From Sporosarcina sp. BI001-red (GTDB lineage: Bacteria; Bacillota; Bacilli; Bacillales_A; Planococcaceae), in NCBI RefSeq assembly GCF_003384035.1, contig NZ_QQAK01000009.1, positions 186,001 through 250,000 of the forward strand: a stretch of 64,000 nt of DNA, in the 5' to 3' direction. The notes below the pieces were generated by a model, which worked only from the letters and a program-made list of their open reading frames with translations, searched no databases and was not told the origin of the DNA. Shown here piece by piece: positions 55,883 through 64,000 of this stretch; within the stretch, counting starts at the first letter, position 1; every line of letters starts with the position of its first letter. A program made the position numbers and the translations under genes.

Positions 55883-56359
55883 ATGAGTAAAATTACAGAA
55901 GAAGTAGAAACGTTAGTGCTCCCGATTGTCAATGAGTTAGCGCTTGAACTAGTCGACATTGAGTTTTTGAAAGAAGGAAGAGATTGGTTCTTACGCGTGT
56001 ACATTGATACGCAGGAAGGGAACATCGACATACTTCAATGTGCACAAGTAAGTGAACGTTTAAGTGAAGAACTGGATCGTACGGATCCGATTCCACAAAA
56101 CTACTTTTTGGAAGTATCATCTCCAGGGGCAGAGCGACCACTTAAAAGAGAACAAGATTACGAAAAAGCGGTTGGTCAGTACATTTACGTGAAAACTTAT
56201 GAGCCGGTAAAAGATATGAAAGAATTCGAAGGACATCTTTTAGTCAATGAACCAGATGTTATTGAACTTCAAGTTCGTATTAAAACACGCACATTGACAG
56301 TCAGAATCGATAAGCAAAAGATTGCAGTTGCAAGATACGCAATCGACTTTTCTGCATAA
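55883..56359 (+). CDS. rimP: Ribosome maturation factor RimP (YlxS)
   Basis: RimP assists 30S subunit maturation. The 158-aa protein shows the two-domain family pattern (ELVDIEFLKEGRDWFLRVYID; FLEVSSPGAERPLKRE). The start is ATG 55883 behind GGGAGGGG; the ORF extends 17 codons upstream into the leader hairpin region. First gene of the rimP-nusA-infB operon. Confidence 0.96.
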   Translation: MSKITEEVETLVLPIVNELALELVDIEFLKEGRDWFLRVYIDTQEGNIDILQCAQVSERLSEELDRTDPIPQNYFLEVSSPGAERPLKREQDYEKAVGQYIYVKTYEPVKDMKEFEGHLLVNEPDVIELQVRIKTRTLTVRIDKQKIAVARYAIDFSA

Positions 56360-56382
56360 TTGAATAATCAGGAGTGATGAAC

Positions 56383-57585
56383 ATGAGTAGTGATCTTCTC
56401 GATGCGTTGACAGCATTGGAAAAGCAAAAAGGCATATCTAGAGAGGTACTAGTGGACGCTATTGAAGCGGCACTCGTAACTGCGTACAAACGAAACTTTA
56501 ATCAAGCTCAAAACGTCCGCGTAGACTTGAATTTAGGAGTAGGAACTATTAAAGTCTATTCACGTAAAGATGTAGTACCAGAAGAAGTGGAAGAGAGTCT
56601 TCTACAAATTTCACTTGAAGATGCATTGCTTATTAACCCAGCATATGAAGTAGGGGACATCGTTGAGCAAGAAGTAACGCCACGCGACTTTGGTCGGATT
56701 GCTGCGCAAACCGCGAAGCAAGTCGTTACACAACGTGTACGCGAAGCCGAACGCGGACTGATCTATGAAGAGTATATTGATCGAGAAGACGATATCGTTA
56801 ATGGAATAGTAGAGCGCTTTGACGCTCGTAATCTGTATGTTGGCTTAGGGAAAGTAGAAGCCGTACTTCCAATGACAGAGCAAATTGTATCTGAAAAGTA
56901 TAATCCTCATGAACGCATCAAAGTGTACATTACAAAAGTGGAGCGCACTTCACGCGGACCACAAGTATTTGTATCCCGCACACACCCTGGACTTTTACGC
57001 CGTCTATTTGAAATGGAAGTTCCTGAAATCTTTGAAGGAATTGTAGAAATCAAATCGATTGCAAGAGAAGCTGGTGATCGTTCGAAGATCTCAGTCTTTA
57101 CAACAAATGATGAAGTAGATCCTGTTGGTTCTTGTGTTGGTGCTCGTGGTGCTCGTGTTCAATCCATTTCAAATGAGCTGAATGGTGAAAAAGTGGATAT
57201 CGTTGAATGGTCAGAAGATCCAGTTGTCTTTGTTGCTAACGCACTAAGCCCTTCAAAAGTCTTGGACGTTCAAGTTAAGGAAGAAGATCGTTCAACAACT
57301 GTTGTCGTACCAGATTATCAATTGTCATTAGCGATTGGTAAACGCGGTCAAAATGCACGATTAGCTGCAAAATTGACTGGTTGGAAGATCGACATCAAAA
57401 GTGAAACGGATGCACGTGAACTAGGAATCTTTCCGCGGATAGAAGAAGAAGTGGAAGTGGAGCACGGTGATGAGTCTGAGCAAGTGGATGTATATTCAGA
57501 TGAAGAAACGACACTTGATTCTACTGAAGAGTCTGAAGAAATTACTTCAGATTCGATCGACTTGTATGCTGACGAACATCAATAA
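56383..57585 (+). CDS. nusA: Transcription termination/antitermination protein NusA
   Basis: RNA polymerase-associated factor that promotes pausing and intrinsic termination. The N-terminal domain begins MSSDLLDALTALEKQKGI, followed by the S1 domain (NGIVERFDARNLYVGLGKVEAVLP), KH1/KH2 (CVGARGARVQSISNELNGEKVDIVEW; IGKRGQNARLAAKLTGWKIDI) and an acidic tail. The start is ATG 56383, matching the family start, with GGAGTGA upstream. The protein is 400 aa. Confidence 0.98.
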   Translation: MSSDLLDALTALEKQKGISREVLVDAIEAALVTAYKRNFNQAQNVRVDLNLGVGTIKVYSRKDVVPEEVEESLLQISLEDALLINPAYEVGDIVEQEVTPRDFGRIAAQTAKQVVTQRVREAERGLIYEEYIDREDDIVNGIVERFDARNLYVGLGKVEAVLPMTEQIVSEKYNPHERIKVYITKVERTSRGPQVFVSRTHPGLLRRLFEMEVPEIFEGIVEIKSIAREAGDRSKISVFTTNDEVDPVGSCVGARGARVQSISNELNGEKVDIVEWSEDPVVFVANALSPSKVLDVQVKEEDRSTTVVVPDYQLSLAIGKRGQNARLAAKLTGWKIDIKSETDARELGIFPRIEEEVEVEHGDESEQVDVYSDEETTLDSTEESEEITSDSIDLYADEHQ

Positions 57586-57609
57586 GTAGTTACGAAAGGG
57601 TGCATACGC

Positions 57610-57891
57610 ATGGCAGTCAATAATCGAAAAGTGCCGTTGCGCAAGTGTGCAGCTACCGGCCAAATGTTTCCTAAGAAAGACATGATCCGCGTTGTCCGCA
57701 CTAAAGAAGGCGAGGTATCAGTCGATTTGACTGGTAAGAAATCCGGACGTGGAACATATGTATCGAAATCTGAAGCAGCAGTAGAAAAAGCTCAAGCGAC
57801 TCGTGCACTTGAGAGTCAACTGAGCAGTGCTGTTCCAGAACAAGTGTATGCTGATCTTTTGCATGCAATTCGGAGAGAGGCCATTAAATGA
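57610..57891 (+). CDS. rnpM: RNA-binding protein YlxR (RnpM)
   Basis: This 93-aa basic protein has the family block PLRKCAATGQMFPKKDMIRVVRTKEG followed by GRGTYVSKSE. YlxR proteins bind RNA; in B. subtilis it has been reported to bind RNase P RNA and was named RnpM. It is encoded between nusA and ylxQ, with a 4-nt overlap with ylxQ. Confidence 0.93.
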   Translation: MAVNNRKVPLRKCAATGQMFPKKDMIRVVRTKEGEVSVDLTGKKSGRGTYVSKSEAAVEKAQATRALESQLSSAVPEQVYADLLHAIRREAIK

Positions 57892-58202
57892 TTTCAAATG
57901 AAACTAAAATTTTTCAATTGCTAGGGCTAGCAGCACGAGCAAGGAAACTTACAACAGGTGAAGAGCTCGTAGTCTCCGAAGTTCGAGCACAGAAAGCAAA
58001 ACTTGTTATACTATCAGAAGACGCATCTGACAATACGAAAAAGAAACTGTCGGATAAATGTAATAGCTACAACGTTGAGAAGCATGTTTTTGGGAGCCGC
58101 GAAGCACTCGGGCATGCAATCGGTAAAGAGTCGCGGGTCGTCCTCGCGGTAACGGACAGCGGTTTTGCTAAAAAGCTGTCCTCGCTCCTCAACGAATTAT
58201 AA
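57888..58202 (+). CDS. ylxQ: YlxQ, L7Ae-family RNA-binding protein
   Basis: This 104-aa protein of the L7Ae/L30e fold has [36 protein letters not shown] and [18 protein letters not shown]. Such proteins recognise kink-turn RNA; the ribosomal or RNA target is not settled for this one. It is translationally coupled to rnpM (ATGA) and ends 13 nt before the infB start. Confidence 0.93.
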   Translation: MISNETKIFQLLGLAARARKLTTGEELVVSEVRAQKAKLVILSEDASDNTKKKLSDKCNSYNVEKHVFGSREALGHAIGKESRVVLAVTDSGFAKKLSSLLNEL

Positions 58203-58215
58203 CGGGGGTGGGCTA

Positions 58216-60666
58216 ATGACGAAAATACGTGTACATGAATACGCGAAGAAGGTTAACAAATCTAGCAAAGAAGTCATTGAAGAACTAGGTAAAATGAATG
58301 TGGATGTTACCAACCATATGTCGATGATCGATACTGGCTCTGCAGAAAAATTGGATAAGAAGTTTTCATCTACGAAAAGTGCTCCATCCAACAATCAAAA
58401 TGCTCCTCGTCCACAAGGGCAAGGCGGTAATCGTCCACAAGGTCAAACTGGAACTCGTCCTCAGGGACAAGGCGGTAATCGTCCACAAGGCCAAACAGGC
58501 AACCGTCCTCAGGGTCAAGGTGGTAATCGTCCACAAGGCCAAGCGGCAACTCGCCCTCAGGGACAAGGCGGTAATCGTCCACAAGGCCAAACAGGCAGCC
58601 GTCCACAACAAGGACAAAGTACTACTCGTCCACAAAGCCAAACAGGAACTCGCCCACAAGGCCAATCTGCTACTCGTCCTCAAGGTCAATCTAGCGCACG
58701 TCCGGCAAGTGGCGGTCAAAACACAGCTTCGACAGGACAAAACCGTCCTAACCAAGGGCCATCTTCTCAAAACCGCCAAGGCGGTGGAGGAGGAAACCGT
58801 CGTGGCGGCCGTCCACCAGCACGAGGAATTAACCAAGGGCGCCGTAGACACCGTCCTGCGAACCCGATGCCTAAAGTGGAAAAGCCGTTACCGGAAAAAA
58901 TCACATTTTATGAATCTGCCTCTGTTGGAGAACTTGCGAACAAGCTAGGTAGGGAACCTTCTGAAATCATTAAAAAGTTATTCCTTCTTGGTGTAATGGC
59001 GACTATTAACCAAGAGCTTGATAAAGATGCTATTGAATTAATCTGTGCAGAGTACGATGTGGAAGTGGAAGAGGAAATTCGCATTGATGTAACGGACCTT
59101 GAAATTTATTTTGAAGATCCTGAGACAGATGACGACGTAACTGAATCCGGAACTGGAGCAATCGAACGTCCACCTGTTGTTACAATCATGGGACACGTTG
59201 ACCATGGTAAAACGACGTTACTCGATTCGATTCGGGATACGAAAGTTACTCAAGGTGAAGCTGGAGGAATCACTCAGCACATCGGAGCATACCAAATTAA
59301 TTCCAATGGGAAAAAGATTACGTTCCTCGATACACCAGGACACGCAGCGTTTACAACAATGCGTGCACGTGGTGCGAAAGTTACTGATCTGACTATTCTG
59401 GTCGTTGCTGCAGATGATGGTGTTATGCCACAAACTGTTGAAGCGATTAACCACGCTAAAGCAGCAGAAGTTCCTATTATTGTTGCTGTCAACAAAATGG
59501 ATAAACCTTCTGCCAACCCGGAACGCGTGATGCAAGAATTAACTGAACACGGTTTGGTTTCTGAGGCTTGGGGTGGAGATACAATCTTTGTTGAAATTTC
59601 CGCACTCAAAGGCGAAGGAATTGACCAGTTGATTGAAATGATTCTCCTTGTTGCCGAAGTTGCTGAATTGAAGGCGGATCCAGGCATCCGTGCTAAAGGA
59701 ACAGTTATTGAAGCTCAACTCGACCGTGGTCGTGGTGCAGTTGCTTCACTACTCGTTCAAGATGGTACACTTCGCGTTGGTGATCCGGTTGTAGTCGGAA
59801 ATACATTTGGACGTGTACGTGCGATGATTAATGATGTTGGCCGTCGCGTTAAAGACGCGGGTCCATCTGCTCCTGTTGAAATTACAGGTCTTAGTAATGT
59901 TCCTCAAGCAGGTGATCGTTTCGTAGTCTTTAAAGATGAGAAAACAGCCCGTCAAATTGGTGAGAGCCGTGCAGGAGAAGCGATCCAAGAACAGCGTACT
60001 GAAAAAACACGCGTTACGTTGGATAACTTGTTCGATCAGATGAAGGAAGGCCAAATGAAGGAATTGAATCTGATTGTCAAAGCTGACGTTCAAGGTACAG
60101 TGGAAGCAATGGCAGCTTCTCTCATGAAGATTGATGTAGAAGGTGTCAATGTGAAAATCATTCACACTGGTGCCGGAGCAATCAATGAATCTGATATTTC
60201 CTTAGCTGCTGCTTCAAACGCAATTGTTATCGGATTCAACGTACGTCCAGATGTCAATGCAAAGCGTGCTGCTGATGAAGAAGGCGTAGACATTCGTCTG
60301 CACCGCGTTATCTATAAAGTTGTAGAAGAAATTGAATCTGCAATGAAGGGGATGCTTGATCCTGAATTTGAAGAAAAAGTAATCGGTCAAGTAGAAGTCC
60401 GTGAAACTTTCAAAGTTACTAAAATAGGTACAATTGCCGGAAGTTATGTAACAGACGGTAAGATCACAAGAGATTCTAGCGTTCGTATTTACCGAGACAA
60501 CATTGTTATTTTTGAAGGGGAACTCGATACATTGAAACGCTTCAAAGATGATGCAAAAGAAGTTGCAAAGGGATATGAATGTGGAATCACGATTAAGAAC
60601 TTCAATGATGTTAAAGAAGGCGACATCATCGAACCTTACATCATGCAGGAAATTAAGCGCGTGTGA
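58216..60666 (+). CDS. infB: Translation initiation factor IF-2
   Basis: GTPase that brings fMet-tRNA to the 30S subunit. The N-terminal IF2-N domain ([22 protein letters not shown]) is followed by a long disordered Arg/Pro/Gln/Gly repeat region, a second IF2-N domain and the G domain (GHVDHGKTT from residue 326; DTPGH; NKMDKP), then the C1 and C2 domains. The start is ATG 58216 behind GGGGGTGGG; the ORF extends 17 codons further upstream inside ylxQ. The protein is 816 aa. The last codons overlap ylxP (GTGA). Confidence 0.98.
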   Translation: MTKIRVHEYAKKVNKSSKEVIEELGKMNVDVTNHMSMIDTGSAEKLDKKFSSTKSAPSNNQNAPRPQGQGGNRPQGQTGTRPQGQGGNRPQGQTGNRPQGQGGNRPQGQAATRPQGQGGNRPQGQTGSRPQQGQSTTRPQSQTGTRPQGQSATRPQGQSSARPASGGQNTASTGQNRPNQGPSSQNRQGGGGGNRRGGRPPARGINQGRRRHRPANPMPKVEKPLPEKITFYESASVGELANKLGREPSEIIKKLFLLGVMATINQELDKDAIELICAEYDVEVEEEIRIDVTDLEIYFEDPETDDDVTESGTGAIERPPVVTIMGHVDHGKTTLLDSIRDTKVTQGEAGGITQHIGAYQINSNGKKITFLDTPGHAAFTTMRARGAKVTDLTILVVAADDGVMPQTVEAINHAKAAEVPIIVAVNKMDKPSANPERVMQELTEHGLVSEAWGGDTIFVEISALKGEGIDQLIEMILLVAEVAELKADPGIRAKGTVIEAQLDRGRGAVASLLVQDGTLRVGDPVVVGNTFGRVRAMINDVGRRVKDAGPSAPVEITGLSNVPQAGDRFVVFKDEKTARQIGESRAGEAIQEQRTEKTRVTLDNLFDQMKEGQMKELNLIVKADVQGTVEAMAASLMKIDVEGVNVKIIHTGAGAINESDISLAAASNAIVIGFNVRPDVNAKRAADEEGVDIRLHRVIYKVVEEIESAMKGMLDPEFEEKVIGQVEVRETFKVTKIGTIAGSYVTDGKITRDSSVRIYRDNIVIFEGELDTLKRFKDDAKEVAKGYECGITIKNFNDVKEGDIIEPYIMQEIKRV
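58408..58698 (+). repeat. Tandem 24-bp repeats within infB
   Basis: Twelve consecutive units of about 24 bp (one has 27) encode RPQGQxxx octapeptides: GGN and TGT/TGN/TGS endings alternate in the first eight, then the units diverge. The DNA identity between units is high in the first eight, suggesting recent slippage or recombination. They form the disordered linker between the IF2-N domains. Confidence 0.9.
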
Positions 60667-60944
60667 TTGTCTACGCAGAGTGTTCGTTCATCATTCCAAT
60701 GGCGGCTTCTCTGAAAGATAAACGCTCAGTACTTAAACGTATGATGGATCGTGTTAAAAATGGGTATAATGTTTCTATAGCCGAATTGGATCATCAAGAT
60801 TTATGGCAAAGGACAACGCTAGGAGTTGTCGCAATTGCTTCATCAACTGAAGCCGCTGAGCGTGAAATTTATCGCGTTCAGCGATTTCTTGAGTCCAATC
60901 CGGAATGGGAACTAACTGAAATACAGATTGACTATCCAGGATAG
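60663..60944 (+). CDS. ylxP: YlxP, DUF503 family protein
   Basis: This 93-aa small alpha/beta protein has the family signature [46 protein letters not shown] (in part: [17 protein letters not shown]). The function is not established; it lies between infB and rbfA in most Bacillales, which suggests a ribosome- or translation-related job. The start is GTG 60663, overlapping the infB stop (GTGA). Confidence 0.93.
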   Translation: MIVYAECSFIIPMAASLKDKRSVLKRMMDRVKNGYNVSIAELDHQDLWQRTTLGVVAIASSTEAAEREIYRVQRFLESNPEWELTEIQIDYPG

Positions 60945-60963
60945 TGAAGCGGGGTGAAACTCC

Positions 60964-61317
60964 ATGTCAATGCGTGTTAATCGAGTCGCAGAACAAATGA
61001 AAAAAGAACTTGGTGATATAATCGGCCAACGTTTGAAAGACCCTCGTATTGGTTTCGTCACAGTGACCGATGTGGAAGTAACAGGTGACCTCCAACAAGC
61101 GATGATCTATATTTCTGTTCTTGGGAAAGACTCAGAGAAAGAAGCCTCTCTTGAAGGGCTTAAAAAAGCAAAAGGATTCATCCGCTCAGAAATCGGAAAA
61201 CGGATCCGTTTGAGAAAAACACCAGAGATCGATTTCGCGTTTGATGAATCCGTCGCATACGGCAACCGAATCGAATCACTTCTACGTGAAGTGAAGGACG
61301 ACGAGTCGGACAATTAA
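60964..61317 (+). CDS. rbfA: Ribosome-binding factor A
   Basis: Cold-shock-associated factor for 16S rRNA 5'-end maturation and 30S assembly. The 117-aa KH-like protein has [36 protein letters not shown] (in part: [15 protein letters not shown]) and the [18 protein letters not shown] block. It is followed by a terminator, closing the nusA-infB operon. Confidence 0.97.
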   Translation: MSMRVNRVAEQMKKELGDIIGQRLKDPRIGFVTVTDVEVTGDLQQAMIYISVLGKDSEKEASLEGLKKAKGFIRSEIGKRIRLRKTPEIDFAFDESVAYGNRIESLLREVKDDESDN

Positions 61318-61319
61318 AC

Positions 61320-61365
61320 AAAAGGGATCGGTATCCAATTGGATTTCCGATCCCTTTTGCTTTTT
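61320..61365 (+). terminator. Intrinsic terminator after rbfA
   Basis: A 12-bp stem (61320-61331 with 61347-61358) with a small CCA/TGG inner stem is followed by GCTTTTT. Confidence 0.85.
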
Positions 61366-61404
61366 ACATAGCTTTTGAATTGACATATAAAAGGAGGCGA
61401 TGAA

Positions 61405-62352
61405 ATGGATGGGATCCTGCCGCTGTGGAAAGAAAAAGGGATGACCTCACATGATTGTGTATTTAAATTACGTAAAATCCTTCGTACGAAAAAAGTAGGA
61501 CATACAGGAACGCTTGACCCGAATGTAGAAGGGGTTCTTCCGATTTGTATTGGTGCAGCCACTAAAGTTGCTACATACATTACAGATTCAGGAAAAGAAT
61601 ACATCGCTGAGGTGTCAATCGGGACTGCGACTGAAACTGAAGACGCTGACGGAGCGGTCGTTGAGAATGATTTATCGAATAAGGTTATCACCCGTGAACA
61701 AGTACTACAGATTTTAGATTCTTTAACAGGTCAAATAACACAAATTCCTCCCATGTATTCTGCAGTTAAAGTGAATGGAAGAAAACTTTACGAGTATGCC
61801 AGGAAAGGAATTGAAGTGGATCGCCCAGAACGCAGCGTACACATCTATAAAATCGATTTAATGAGTGAAGACGAGCAATTCCAAGGAATCGAACCCCGAT
61901 TTACTATAAGGGTATCATGTGGGAAAGGGACGTACATTCGGACACTTGCAGTTCAAATCGGAGAACAACTTGGATATCCTGCACATATGTCCCATTTAGT
62001 CAGGACGGCTTCCGGATCGTTTACGCAAAATGACTGCCGTACACTTGAAGAGGTACGCCACATGCAGGACTCAGGAATCCTTGAATCGTTTTTAAGACCT
62101 TTGGAATCAGCTTTAGACGGGATTGTTGAGGTACAATTAGGTGACAATGAGGAGTTGCTGACGAAAATTTTAAACGGTCAAGTACTTCCCATTCACCCGA
62201 TATTCGAATCAGAACCTGAAGCACTATTTGTTGAACATGGTAGAGCTTTGGCTCTCTATGCACCACATCCGGAAAAAGCAGGACTGATGAAACCTGTAAA
62301 AATGTTCCTTGCTAATCGAGCAGAGGAGGGGAAAAACGATGGAAACAATTGA
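61405..62352 (+). CDS. truB: tRNA pseudouridine-55 synthase TruB
   Basis: Converts U55 of the tRNA T-loop to pseudouridine. The catalytic Asp38 lies in GHTGTLDPNVEGVLP; other blocks are QIPPMYSAVKVNGRKLYEYAR and RVSCGKGTYIRTLAVQIG. The 315-aa length is normal. AAAGGAGGCG precedes the ATG. It overlaps ribF by 14 nt. Confidence 0.97.
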   Translation: MDGILPLWKEKGMTSHDCVFKLRKILRTKKVGHTGTLDPNVEGVLPICIGAATKVATYITDSGKEYIAEVSIGTATETEDADGAVVENDLSNKVITREQVLQILDSLTGQITQIPPMYSAVKVNGRKLYEYARKGIEVDRPERSVHIYKIDLMSEDEQFQGIEPRFTIRVSCGKGTYIRTLAVQIGEQLGYPAHMSHLVRTASGSFTQNDCRTLEEVRHMQDSGILESFLRPLESALDGIVEVQLGDNEELLTKILNGQVLPIHPIFESEPEALFVEHGRALALYAPHPEKAGLMKPVKMFLANRAEEGKNDGNN

Positions 62353-63286
62353 GTTGCGAGTTGATCGTGGCATTACGAAGATCATAGACAAAGAATTCTC
62401 GATAGCCATCGGTTTCTTCGATGGACTGCACAAAGGTCATCAGACAGTCATACAACAAGCGATTAGCACATCACAGAAGCTAGATATTTTACCAGCAGTG
62501 ATGACGTTCAATCCACATCCATCTCATTTGTTCTCAGGTGAAATTGGAAAGATTGGTTACATCACTCCTTTGGAAGAAAAACAGAGGATCTTGAGCGAAA
62601 TGGGGATCGATACTTTATTTATCGTTGAATTCGATCATAACCTTGCTAGCTTGACTCCAGAGGAATTCGTGGATCAAGTGTTAAGAAACTTGAATGTGCG
62701 CCATGTAACAGCTGGATTCGATTTCACATTCGGTGCAAAAGGTAAAGGCAATATGGAACAGATGGCTTCCTTAGCAAATGGAGATTATGGAACGACAATC
62801 GTCGAAAAAGTAGCTGAAGAAGATGATAAAATTTCATCCACACGCATTCGTAAGTTACTTGCGGACGGAGAAGTAGCGAAAACTGCATCATTACTCGGTC
62901 GGCCATTTCGTTCTATCGGCACAGTAATCGATGGGGATAAGCGCGGAAGACTACTTGGTTTTCCAACCGCTAATATTGTTCCAGGTACTGAGCTCATAGT
63001 TCCACAAAACGGAGTCTATGCAGTGCGGTTCACGGTAGATGGTATTCGTTATGATGGTGTTTGTAACATTGGCGTCAAGCCAACTTTTGATCATCGGGAT
63101 GAAGCACGTAAAACGATTGAAGTGAATGTCTTTGATTTTGATGGGGATCTATATGGCAAAAAGGCGATTGTTGATTGGATAGATCATATCAGGCCAGAAC
63201 AGAAATTCGATTCAATCGATATGCTGATCAATCAGATTGCCGAAGACAAGGAAACGGCAAAAAAGATTCTTTCTAAAAAAGACTGA
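62339..63286 (+). CDS. ribF: Bifunctional riboflavin kinase/FAD synthetase
   Basis: Makes FMN and FAD from riboflavin. The N-terminal nucleotidyltransferase domain has AIGFFDGLHKGHQTVIQQA, MTFNPHP and SSTRIRKLLADGEV; the C-terminal flavokinase domain has GDKRGRLLGFPTANI and NGVYAVRF. The start is ATG 62339 behind GAGGGGAAA, inside the end of truB; 315 aa. In Bacillus this gene is also called ribC. Confidence 0.97.
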   Translation: METIELRVDRGITKIIDKEFSIAIGFFDGLHKGHQTVIQQAISTSQKLDILPAVMTFNPHPSHLFSGEIGKIGYITPLEEKQRILSEMGIDTLFIVEFDHNLASLTPEEFVDQVLRNLNVRHVTAGFDFTFGAKGKGNMEQMASLANGDYGTTIVEKVAEEDDKISSTRIRKLLADGEVAKTASLLGRPFRSIGTVIDGDKRGRLLGFPTANIVPGTELIVPQNGVYAVRFTVDGIRYDGVCNIGVKPTFDHRDEARKTIEVNVFDFDGDLYGKKAIVDWIDHIRPEQKFDSIDMLINQIAEDKETAKKILSKKD

Positions 63287-63289
63287 AGG

Positions 63290-63318
63290 TTGCAGTCGTA
63301 AGATGTGCATGATATGAT
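63290..63318 (+). promoter_or_regulatory. Predicted sigma-A promoter for rpsO
   Basis: TTGCAG (63290-63295), 17-nt spacer, TATGAT (63313-63318), with TGA before it forming an extended -10. Confidence 0.7.
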
Positions 63319-63324
63319 AGTCAA

Positions 63325-63415
63325 GTGTACAGTGTACACGAACCTTTCCTTGGCATGACGATTCACCAACGTATGCTTGGGACTTGGGGATATTACAGAA
63401 TGGGAGGTGACTAGG
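63325..63415 (+). promoter_or_regulatory. rpsO 5' leader, candidate S15-binding RNA
   Basis: The roughly 90-nt leader contains a GTGTAC direct motif that can form GTACA/TGTAC pairing at its 5' end and several G-rich blocks before GGGAGGTGA. S15 autoregulates through its leader in several bacteria; the assignment here is by position only. Confidence 0.4.
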
Positions 63416-63685
63416 ATGGCTATTACACAAGAGCGTAAACATGAATTGATCAACGAATTCAAAACTCATGAAAACGACACAGGGTCTGCAGATGTTCAGA
63501 TCGCTATCCTTACTGAAGAGATCAACAACTTGAACGAGCACTTGCGTTCACACAAGAAGGATAACCACTCACGCCGCGGTCTTTATAAGATGGTCGGTAC
63601 ACGTCGTCGTCTTTTGAAGTACTTGCGTGAAACAGAAGTTGCACGTTACCGTGATCTAATCGCTAAACTCGGCTTGCGCCGTTAA
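63416..63685 (+). CDS. rpsO: 30S ribosomal protein S15
   Basis: Primary 16S rRNA-binding protein, 89 aa, with the family pattern [36 protein letters not shown] (in part: [14 protein letters not shown]) and [16 protein letters not shown]. The start is ATG 63416 behind GGGAGGTGA; 13 upstream in-frame codons belong to the leader. Confidence 0.98.
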   Translation: MAITQERKHELINEFKTHENDTGSADVQIAILTEEINNLNEHLRSHKKDNHSRRGLYKMVGTRRRLLKYLRETEVARYRDLIAKLGLRR

Positions 63686-63697
63686 TATTGACAACCG

Positions 63698-63725
63698 AAA
63701 AAGCGGGCTTTGCCCGCTTTTTTCT
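63698..63725 (+). terminator. Intrinsic terminator after rpsO
   Basis: A perfect 11-bp stem (63698-63708 with 63712-63722) has a TTT loop and continues in T. Confidence 0.85.
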
Positions 63726-63786
63726 ATGCAAACGGACAGTAATTCAAACGTTCGGAACTCCTAAATCCCATTACCTAATGAAATAT

Positions 63787-63816
63787 TTCGCAAACCATTG
63801 CTTAATTTGATACACT
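63787..63816 (+). promoter_or_regulatory. Possible promoter for pnp
   Basis: TTCGCA (63787-63792), 18-nt spacer, TACACT (63811-63816), with TGA before it as an extended -10. The match is moderate. Confidence 0.35.
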
Positions 63817-63870
63817 ATTACGTAATACATACTACGTATTCAAAGGATGTAAATCGAGAGGAGATCAATC

Positions 63871-64000
63871 ATGACAGAACACAAAAAGTTTACAATGGAT
63901 TGGGCTGGCAGAGAGCTCACCATCGAAACAGGACAACTCGCTAAGCAGGCAAACGGGGCTGTTCTTGTACGCTACGGAGAAACGACAGTACTCTCCACTG
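63871..64000 (+). CDS. pnp: Polynucleotide phosphorylase, N-terminal part (cut by window end)
   Basis: PNPase is a phosphorolytic 3'-5' exoribonuclease and RNA degradosome component. The first 43 codons give the characteristic [20 protein letters not shown] and [15 protein letters not shown] of the first RNase PH domain. AGAGGAGAT precedes the ATG. The rest of the gene lies beyond the window. It follows rpsO as in most bacteria. Confidence 0.95.
   Translation, partial: MTEHKKFTMDWAGRELTIETGQLAKQANGAVLVRYGETTVLST

Noticed and set aside
58408..58698. Regularly spaced repeats resembling a CRISPR array
   Set aside because: The repeats are directly adjacent, in frame with infB, with no unique spacers and no cas genes nearby.
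58366..58948. Long antisense and alternative-frame ORFs (161 aa minus, 189 aa plus) over the infB repeats
   Set aside because: They arise because the 24-bp repeat has no stops in several frames; the infB frame contains recognised IF-2 domains on both sides, and the alternative products are simple repeats.

Overview
The window is a continuous, entirely plus-strand stretch of a low-GC Gram-positive (Bacillales) chromosome. Its gene order follows Bacillus subtilis almost gene for gene from rbgA/rnhB through the fla/che operon to rpsO/pnp. Features that suggest a Planococcaceae relative (Sporosarcina-like) are the moderate GC, the protein sequences, and one copy of a GC-rich intergenic repeat of a type I remember from Bacillales genomes. 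That placement is an inference; no rRNA gene is present to settle it. No minus-strand gene, tRNA, rRNA, prophage, insertion sequence or CRISPR array was found.

Layout. (1) 1-3260: end of rbgA with its terminator, then rnhB-ylqG-ylqH with 4-nt stop/start overlaps; ylqG and ylqH are a FliK-like and FlhB-C-terminal-like pair outside the flagellar operon. (2) 3300-13990: sucCD, dprA, topA, trmFO, then xerC-hslV-hslU-codY, ending in a perfect 18-bp terminator stem. (3) 14180-40550: the fla/che operon, flgB to cheD, encoding rod, MS-ring, switch, export gate, hook, GTPases FlhF/FlhG and the chemotaxis core CheY/B/A/W/C/D. (4) 40550-42265: sigD, a small unknown gene and swrB, here separated from cheD by an intrinsic terminator and apparently having their own extended -10 promoter. 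(5) 42270-55685: rpsB, tsf, pyrH, frr, uppS, cdsA, dxr, rseP, a proS-like gene and polC. (6) 55745-64000: rimP-nusA-rnpM-ylxQ-infB-ylxP-rbfA, truB-ribF, rpsO, and the start of pnp.

The most unusual gene is the proS-like ORF at 49713-51314. It sits exactly where proS belongs and is an intact 533-codon frame, yet it has lost recognisable class II motif residues, the TxE loop, the editing lysine and histidine, and part of the anticodon-binding signature. It looks like a prolyl-tRNA synthetase pseudoenzyme kept under selection, which predicts a second, functional ProRS elsewhere in the genome.

The second cluster of oddities lies between flgD and fliL. It contains a leader upstream of flgE with two mutually exclusive hairpins, a sharp codon-usage change inside flgE, a 94-bp inverted-repeat element between flgE and swrD, and an swrD Shine-Dalgarno sequence that may be brought to its start codon by an intervening hairpin.
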